DNA from: CAVUUN01 sp964421755
GTDB lineage: Bacteria > Acidobacteriota > UBA6911 > RPQK01
Reading direction: 5' to 3'
Assembly: GCA_964421755.1 (NCBI GenBank)
Contig: CAYQYP010000014.1
Span: 31,293-95,292 of the forward strand
Length of the DNA stretch: 64,000 bases
The position numbers and the translations under genes were made by a program. Below the pieces are notes generated by a model. It did not search any database. It was not told the origin of the DNA and worked only from the letters and a program-made list of their open reading frames with translations. Below are positions 58,419 through 64,000 of this stretch, in pieces (position 1 is the first letter of the stretch; each line of letters begins with the position of its first letter).

Positions 58419-59840
58419 CTATTTCTCCTCGACGGCCTCGATCTGCCGGACGGCCTGGTCCATCCCGATTCCTCGCGAACCCTTCACGAGAACGAGATCC
58501 CCGGACCTGAGTTGAGCTACCAGATGATCGCCCGCGGTTTTGGCGTCTTCGAACTCCAGCAACCTGTCAGACGCCATTCCCGCAGCCCGTGCGCCCTCGC
58601 ACAGGTACGCGCTTTCAGTCCCGACCGCCAGCAGGAGGTCAACACCGCTGGCAGCAATTCTTGCACCAGTCTCTTTGTGTAGCTGAGACGAGTACTGTCC
58701 CAGTTCGAGCATCGATCCCAGGGCTACGATTTTGCGACGGAAACCCCGGAGTTCCTTGAGCGTCTCCAGCACCGAGGCTACTGCGTGCGGGTTCGCGTTG
58801 TAGGAGTCGTCCCAGACGGTAACGCCAGCCAGTCGACCGGTTTGCAGGCGGAGCAAACGGCCGCGCATTTTGACAGGCGCCAGCTCGTTCAAGCCATCGA
58901 GCATTTCCCCCACAGAAACGCCCATCTCGACCGCCGTAGCCAGGGCAGCGGCCACGTTGTAGAGGAAATGCCTGCCTCCAAATGGAACCGACGCTGAAAT
59001 CTCAGAGCCTCGAACCACGGCCGTAAACTCCATGCGGCTCAAATCGTGGAGCGTGTAATCGGTGACACGGACGTCCGCGCTTGGGTTGAAACCGAAAGAG
59101 ATCTTTCCCGCGGGATGATCGCGGACTACCCGCGCAACGCGCTGGTCGTCGGCATTGAAAACGATCCAGCCGTCGGCTGGGAGGAATTCCAGAATCTCCG
59201 CTTTGGCTCGGGCGATCGCATCAACGCTTTCGAAGAATTCAAGGTGGACAGGGCCGACGTTCGTCAGCACCGCACAGTCCGGCAAGGCGATCCGGGCAAG
59301 CGCCCTAATCTCGCCCGCGTGGTTCATTCCAAATTCAATGACCGCCGCCTGGTGCTCCGGCCCTATCCCCAGCAGCGACAGCGGGAGCCCAATCTCATTG
59401 TTGAAATTCCCGGAAGACTGCATCACCCTGAACTTCCGTCCGAGAAGGGTTGAGATGAAGCTGCGGGTTGTCGTTTTCCCGGCGCTTCCAGTTACCCCGA
59501 CCAGCATCCCGCCCCATTTACTCCTGCTGTAGTGCGCGAGATTCTGCAAGGCAGAGAGAGAATCGGCGACCTTCAGGTAAACGACTCCGGGGCGGAGAAC
59601 GGACGAGGGCAAGTCCTCCGAGTGAACGATCACGGAGGCTCCCTTGTCCAGGGCCTGCCCGACAAAATCATGCGCATTGAAGCGGGGCCCCTTCAGGCAG
59701 ACAAAGCACTGTCCGGACGTCAGCGTTCGCGTGTCGGTCGAAACCGCAGGGAAAAAGCGGGTAAGAACATCGGCGTGGTGCTCGCCGATCAGCTCGGCAC
59801 CCATGATTCGGGCCGCTTCTTCCAGGATCAGCTCGATCAC
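58419..59840 (-). CDS. murF: UDP-MurNAc-tripeptide--D-Ala-D-Ala ligase
   Basis: Adds D-Ala-D-Ala to complete the pentapeptide. 473 residues. ATP loop VTGSAGKTTTRSFIS, VIEFGMNHAGEIRAL and the DSYNANPHAVASVLETL motif are typical. The GTG start overlaps the murE TGA stop (GTGA). Confidence 0.95.
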   Translation of the reverse strand: MIELILEEAARIMGAELIGEHHADVLTRFFPAVSTDTRTLTSGQCFVCLKGPRFNAHDFVGQALDKGASVIVHSEDLPSSVLRPGVVYLKVADSLSALQNLAHYSRSKWGGMLVGVTGSAGKTTTRSFISTLLGRKFRVMQSSGNFNNEIGLPLSLLGIGPEHQAAVIEFGMNHAGEIRALARIALPDCAVLTNVGPVHLEFFESVDAIARAKAEILEFLPADGWIVFNADDQRVARVVRDHPAGKISFGFNPSADVRVTDYTLHDLSRMEFTAVVRGSEISASVPFGGRHFLYNVAAALATAVEMGVSVGEMLDGLNELAPVKMRGRLLRLQTGRLAGVTVWDDSYNANPHAVASVLETLKELRGFRRKIVALGSMLELGQYSSQLHKETGARIAASGVDLLLAVGTESAYLCEGARAAGMASDRLLEFEDAKTAGDHLVAQLRSGDLVLVKGSRGIGMDQAVRQIEAVEEK

Positions 59841-61297
59841 AGAACCTCCCGCACGACTTCCCGGTCATCGAAATGGTGTTTGACGCCTTTCACTATCTGG
59901 TAGTTTTCGTGACCCTTCCCGGCGATCAGCACAATATCGCCGCTGCCGGCCAGCGACAGGGCGCGGCGGATTCCTTCGCGTCTGTCGACGACCACCTCGC
60001 ATTCGACAGTCGATCGGTCAATCCCGGCAACGATTTCGTTGACGATGGCCTCTGGCTCCTCCGATCGCGGGTTGTCGGAAGTGACGACCACGACATCCGC
60101 GTGTTTGGCCGCCAGAGCGCCCATGATCGGGCGCTTGGTTCTGTCTCGGTCGCCTCCGCACCCAAAAACGCAGATCACGCGGCTGGAGGTCAGTTTCCGT
60201 GACAGACGGAGCACGTTCTCCAGGGCATCCGGCGTATGCGCGTAATCCACAATCACAGTGAAGGGCGCGTCAACTGGTACTTTCTCGAAGCGGCCGGACA
60301 CCTGGCTCAACCTGCTGATACCCTGTTGGATGGCCACGTCACTAATTCCGAGTGCGCTCGTCGCGGCAACGGCGGTCAGCAGGTTGTAGATGTTGTGCTG
60401 GCCGACCAGACTGCTCTCGATATCCAGCCGGCGTCCATGAATCGCGATCTCCATCCGAGTGCCTTGGATCGAAGTGGTGTGCCGCGCCGGGTGGACATCG
60501 GCTTCCTCGCTCAGCCCGTAAGTTACCCTCGTCACCCCGGAAGGAGGCTGAATTCTTCTCGCGAAGGGGTCGTCTGCGTTGACGACGGCAAACTGGATCC
60601 CGCGATTGTAGCTCGGATCAAAGAGGAGCAACTTCGCTCGAAAGTACTCCTCGAGCGTTCCGTGAAAATCGAGATGGTCCTGGGTGAGGTTCGTAAAAAC
60701 CGCAACCGGAAAGTGGCATCCGTACACTCTAAAAAGCGCCAGGGCGTGCGAGGAGACTTCCATCGCCCCGTGCTTGCAGCCGCGCTCGAGCGCTTCGGCC
60801 AGGACCCGCTGGAGGTCGATCGCCTCCGGGGTCGTATGCTTGGATTCGAATTCCACGTCCCCGAACCGTGTCTTGATGGTTCCGAGCAGGAGGGCCGGCG
60901 CCTGGGTGCTCAAGATTGAATGTGCCAGGTAGCTGGTGGTCGTCTTGCCGTTCGTTCCGGTGATGCCAATCAGTCGGAGGGTTTCCGAGGGCTTTCCGCA
61001 GAAATCATGAGCGAGTATGGCCATGGCCGGGCGGACGTTGCGTACCTGGATCCAGGGCACGGGCAGGGGACCGTCTGCCTCCCTCTCGGAGACGACTGCA
61101 GCCGCGCCACGTTCGAGCGCTTGGGGGACGAACACGTGGCCGTCCGTCTGGCCTCCCGGCACGGCAAAGAACAGCGTCCCCGGGGTAACTTGTCTCGAGT
61201 CGTAAGCAAGCGATTTGATCTCAGCATCTGCATTCGCGCCGCTAACGTTCGTCAGCGTGTCCGGAGGCAGTTGCTTCAAGAGACTGTGCAACCTCAT
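59837..61297 (-). CDS. murE: UDP-MurNAc-L-Ala-D-Glu--meso-diaminopimelate ligase
   Basis: Adds the third residue of the stem peptide. 486 residues from the ATG at 61297. ATP loop GITGTNGKTTTSYLA and, near residue 400, the DNPRSEEP motif that selects meso-diaminopimelate over lysine. The start lies 55 bp inside the end of ftsI in another frame; an upstream frame continues to 61348 but lacks family-like sequence. Confidence 0.95.
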   Translation of the reverse strand: MRLHSLLKQLPPDTLTNVSGANADAEIKSLAYDSRQVTPGTLFFAVPGGQTDGHVFVPQALERGAAAVVSEREADGPLPVPWIQVRNVRPAMAILAHDFCGKPSETLRLIGITGTNGKTTTSYLAHSILSTQAPALLLGTIKTRFGDVEFESKHTTPEAIDLQRVLAEALERGCKHGAMEVSSHALALFRVYGCHFPVAVFTNLTQDHLDFHGTLEEYFRAKLLLFDPSYNRGIQFAVVNADDPFARRIQPPSGVTRVTYGLSEEADVHPARHTTSIQGTRMEIAIHGRRLDIESSLVGQHNIYNLLTAVAATSALGISDVAIQQGISRLSQVSGRFEKVPVDAPFTVIVDYAHTPDALENVLRLSRKLTSSRVICVFGCGGDRDRTKRPIMGALAAKHADVVVVTSDNPRSEEPEAIVNEIVAGIDRSTVECEVVVDRREGIRRALSLAGSGDIVLIAGKGHENYQIVKGVKHHFDDREVVREVL

Positions 61298-63365
61298 CAC
61301 GTTTGACTCTGTGCGCTTTCGTCGAGAAGAAAATTTCGCAAACTGCATCCTTCGGGACCATGCTTCCCGGATCCGGCCTCTGCCCGATGGCCGTCCCGCT
61401 ACCCGATACCTTTGGCGTCAGGCCCAGCCTCGTACAAAGGCGAACCACCTGGCGCAAATTCATTCCGCCGAAATCCGGGACCGCGAACCACCCGGTAGTA
61501 ACCACCAGCGCCGCGCCCGCCGGCTCGCCCGGTTCGCCGGTGCCTGTCAACTCGCGCATTGTGGATTCCAGCTTGTCTCGCGGCAGTTCCTCCTCGGACG
61601 CTGACGCTTCGGCCATCAGATGTCCTCCGTCGGTTTCCGGAGGGATCAAGGGGAGAGGCCGATCCTGCTCGACGTTCAAATGCAGGAGCGCCCGTTCCAT
61701 GATCTTCGCAAAGGCCGGGCCGGCCACTGTTCCACCGTAGTACTGCCCGCGCGGTTCATTGATCACCACAATGGCAGCCAGCCGGGTATTGTCAACCGGA
61801 GCGAATCCCACATACGAGGCTACGAACTTGTCATGCGAGTAGTGCCCGTTGATGAACTTCTGCGCGGTCCCAGTTTTGCCCGCCGAAGAATAGCCCTGCA
61901 GCCTGGCATATCTGCCCGTGCCGTCGTCGACCACCATGGCGAGCCCGTCTCTCATCTGCGCAATCGTCCGGTCGTTCAGTATTCTCTTCCGCCGAATCTC
62001 CCGTTCGTCCAGCCGTTCTCCGGTTGGTTTCAGGATCCGCCGGACAAGTTGCGGCTCGACCAGGTAACCGCCGTTGGCGAAAGTCGAGATGGCGCGCACC
62101 ATCTGCAGTGGCGTAACGCCTATTTCCTGGCCGATCGAGAGAGCCCCGATCGAGATTTTCGACCATTGCGACGGCGGCCGCAGGATGCCGGACTGCTCCC
62201 CCGGCAACTCCACACCGGTCTTCTCCCCGAAACCAAAGCGCTCGATGTAGTTGTAAAGCCTTTCGTTTCCCAGTCTAAGTCCCAGTTTGATGGTGCCTAC
62301 GTTGCTGGACTTCGCCAGGATCTGATTGAAAGTCAGGTCTTCATAGCTTCGCTTTGCCTCTCGATAAACCTTGCCGGCCAGGCGGAGTGTGCCCACCCGG
62401 CAGTCGATAACTTCGTCAGGCCGCGAGAGTTGTTCGTTGAGAACCGCGGAGAGCGTGATGATCTTGAACGTTGAGCCTGGCTCGTAGATCTCCAGGATGG
62501 CCCGATTTCTGCGAACCTCCTCATCATACCGGCCATAGGTGTTCGGATTAAAGAACGGATAAGAAGCTAATGCCAGAATCTCGCCGGTGTTTGGATCCAT
62601 GATCAGCGCCGACCCGTTCAGAGCGCGCGCCTGCTCGACCGTCTCCTGCAGCACTTCCTCGGCTATGAATTGAAGCGCACGGTCGATCGTCAGAACCAGT
62701 GTGTTCCCGTCCGCCTCTTTGCCGTCCAGCGAGACGATTTCAAAGCCCTGGCGCCTAGCATCCATCAAGAGGTGCAGTCGTTTCTTCCTCCCTCGAAGCA
62801 GTTCCTCGTACCGGTACTCGATTCCGCTCAGGCCCTGATTGTCCAGCCCGACAAAGCCGAGCAGGTGCCCGGCCGTCTCCCGTCCCGGGTAGACGCGTTT
62901 TCCGTCGGGATGAAAACCCAGTCCCGGAAGCTCGAGCGCCTTCACCCGACCCACCTGCTCCGGGCTCAGTTTGCGAGCCAGGTAAACAAAGCCCTTTTTG
63001 GAGGTCAATTTCTCGAGAAGGGCCGACTCTTCAACCCCTGTGATTGCGGCCAATTGACGCGCCATTTCCTTGGGACGCTTGATGTTGCCGGCGGTGGGTT
63101 GGGCCACGAGGGAGTCGGCGCGTACGGTCACCGCCAGGGGCTCCAGGTGACGGTCGAGGATGTCACCCCGTTTGGAGGTGAATTCCAGGAAGCCTGACTG
63201 CTGGGCACGTGCCTGATTTCGGTACTTGTCGGCCTGGAAAACCTGAAGGTAGACGAGGCGGAGCGCCACGCCGGCGCCCCATGCCATCACGATGCTGTAG
63301 ACGAGCAGAAGCCGGACTGCAAATCTTGTTTTCGGAGTTTTATGAGCGCCATGCGAGCTGTTCAT
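61242..63365 (-). CDS. ftsI: septal transpeptidase FtsI (PBP3) with C-terminal PASTA domain
   Basis: Class B penicillin-binding protein cross-linking septal peptidoglycan. 707 residues: short cytoplasmic part, membrane helix (about 15-35), dimerisation domain, then transpeptidase with STFK (Ser298), SSN (in AKSSNVGT) and KTGTAQ (Lys497). The last ~75 residues form one PASTA module (VPDFGGMNLRQVVRLCTRLG, KDAVCEIFF), more usual in Gram-positive SpoVD/PBP2x. ATG overlaps the ftsL-like stop. Confidence 0.95.
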   Translation of the reverse strand: MNSSHGAHKTPKTRFAVRLLLVYSIVMAWGAGVALRLVYLQVFQADKYRNQARAQQSGFLEFTSKRGDILDRHLEPLAVTVRADSLVAQPTAGNIKRPKEMARQLAAITGVEESALLEKLTSKKGFVYLARKLSPEQVGRVKALELPGLGFHPDGKRVYPGRETAGHLLGFVGLDNQGLSGIEYRYEELLRGRKKRLHLLMDARRQGFEIVSLDGKEADGNTLVLTIDRALQFIAEEVLQETVEQARALNGSALIMDPNTGEILALASYPFFNPNTYGRYDEEVRRNRAILEIYEPGSTFKIITLSAVLNEQLSRPDEVIDCRVGTLRLAGKVYREAKRSYEDLTFNQILAKSSNVGTIKLGLRLGNERLYNYIERFGFGEKTGVELPGEQSGILRPPSQWSKISIGALSIGQEIGVTPLQMVRAISTFANGGYLVEPQLVRRILKPTGERLDEREIRRKRILNDRTIAQMRDGLAMVVDDGTGRYARLQGYSSAGKTGTAQKFINGHYSHDKFVASYVGFAPVDNTRLAAIVVINEPRGQYYGGTVAGPAFAKIMERALLHLNVEQDRPLPLIPPETDGGHLMAEASASEEELPRDKLESTMRELTGTGEPGEPAGAALVVTTGWFAVPDFGGMNLRQVVRLCTRLGLTPKVSGSGTAIGQRPDPGSMVPKDAVCEIFFSTKAHRVKRDEVAQSLEATASGHADER

Positions 63366-63760
63366 TCATGTACGCGGGTCGGGACCGGCAACACTGCAGC
63401 CGCCACAACTGTTTGGTCCACCTGCCCGTCCAGGTTCACCTGGATGAGCCTGATGCGCTGCTGGTCCGGATGTTTGAGGCCGAGACCAAGAGCGCGCACT
63501 TTGACGAGCGAGGGGTCAGCCAGCATCGCCTGCTGGATGCGCAGAGCGGAATTCCCCTCTACCAGCTTGGCGTTGTCGACCCGGAGCTGTTCGATGTCAT
63601 AATTCACATCCGTCACTTCTTTCTGCACCCAGGCGTAAGCCAGGCAGAGGCCGATGATCACGGCGAACAGACAAACGAAGCGGACGATTTTCACCACCGC
63701 CGAATATTCGTCTTCCCCAAGTTGCCCGTTATCTAGCTGCTGATACTGGAAATCCAACAT
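63362..63760 (-). CDS. ftsL: FtsL-like divisome protein
   Basis: 132 residues, poorly conserved family judged by place and shape: cytoplasmic N-terminus, one helix at about 27-45 (FVCLFAVIIGLCLAYAW), and a heptad-type coiled coil (VNYDIEQLRVDNAKLVEGNSALR). It lies between rsmH and ftsI as in most dcw clusters. The C-terminal tail is longer than usual. Stop overlaps ftsI start (ATGA). Confidence 0.82.
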   Translation of the reverse strand: MLDFQYQQLDNGQLGEDEYSAVVKIVRFVCLFAVIIGLCLAYAWVQKEVTDVNYDIEQLRVDNAKLVEGNSALRIQQAMLADPSLVKVRALGLGLKHPDQQRIRLIQVNLDGQVDQTVVAAAVLPVPTRVHE

Positions 63761-63763
63761 GGC

Positions 63764-64000
63764 TCAGCTCCTTTGACTGCCTTGTTGCATGCTGCCGGAA
63801 GCCGTTTCCGGCTGCTCCTCTTCCACCAGTTTCTCGACTGCTCTGAGCTTGGCACTCCGAGACCGGGGATTCCGTGCTACCTCTTCATCGCTCGGTGTCA
63901 CGGGCTTCTTCGTCAGGATCTTCACTACCTGAATGCGTCCACAGGTGCATCGATCCGCCGGCTTGAAACAGATGCACTTGCCCGCTTTCACCTGGAACGT
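63764..64000 (-). CDS. rsmH: 16S rRNA m4C1402 methyltransferase RsmH, C-terminal fragment
   Basis: The gene runs out of the window; the visible 78 residues match the RsmH end: FKPADRCTCGR (metal/Cys pair region), LTKKPVTPSDEEVARNPRSRSAKLRAVEK. Short Gln/Ser tail after it. First visible gene of the dcw cluster, three bases before the ftsL-like start. Confidence 0.93.
   Translation of the reverse strand, partial: TFQVKAGKCICFKPADRCTCGRIQVVKILTKKPVTPSDEEVARNPRSRSAKLRAVEKLVEEEQPETASGSMQQGSQRS

Overview
The window reads as a high-GC chromosomal segment of a diderm (Gram-negative-type) bacterium. It encodes a TolC-type outer-membrane protein, type IV pilus minor pseudopilins, a full peptidoglycan precursor pathway whose MurE carries the DNPR signature of meso-diaminopimelate enzymes, and half of a respiratory complex I next to a pyruvate:ferredoxin oxidoreductase. 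Gene content, TTG/GTG starts and palindrome-rich gaps would fit Acidobacteriota or a delta-proteobacteria-like lineage. That placement is inference; no 16S rRNA gene is present. No rRNA, tRNA, CRISPR array or intact transposase was found.

Layout. 1-4.4 kb: the 3' end of a TatD nuclease, a long-chain polyprenyl diphosphate synthase, a class A penicillin-binding protein and a small exported protein. 4.4-10.7 kb (minus): nuoJKLMN followed by translationally coupled greA, behind a near-consensus sigma-70 promoter. 10.8-11.5 kb: a vapBC toxin-antitoxin pair. 11.6-14.5 kb (plus): thiS-thiG-aroB-ubiE. 14.5-17.7 kb (minus): a coiled-coil exported protein and four overlapping pseudopilin genes. 18.1-20.2 kb (minus): tsaE and the NAD(P)HX repair enzyme. 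20.4-28.5 kb (plus): an M48 protease, a TolC-family protein, pyruvate:ferredoxin oxidoreductase and a dihydroorotate-dehydrogenase-like protein. 28.6-34.4 kb: a DinB-fold protein, small unknown genes, then a DUF4331/TPR/ECF sigma/anti-sigma cluster. 34.5-34.9 kb: a membrane-protein gene whose coding signal changes frame twice. 35.3-38.0 kb: an NtrB/NtrC-like pair. 38.0-47.7 kb: unknown exported proteins, a CNNM/CorC transporter, ftcD, trmL, an M20 peptidase, an 824-residue helical protein with a PATAN (DUF4388) domain, and a glycine-zipper protein behind a textbook sigma-54 promoter. 48.0-64.0 kb (minus): a division and cell-wall (dcw) cluster from rsmH to ftsZ plus a methyltransferase.

Together the genes cover envelope building (mrcA, dcw cluster, polyprenyl diphosphate synthase), quinone-linked respiration (nuo, ubiE), anaerobic-type carbon metabolism (pyruvate:ferredoxin oxidoreductase) and two regulatory modules (ECF sigma/anti-sigma, and NtrBC plus a sigma-54 promoter). 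The most unusual feature is the intergenic DNA. Several gaps hold large, nearly perfect inverted repeats, and three of these sit next to a tandem octamer of the form GACCNGCT, which at two loci also supplies the stop codon of the neighbouring gene.
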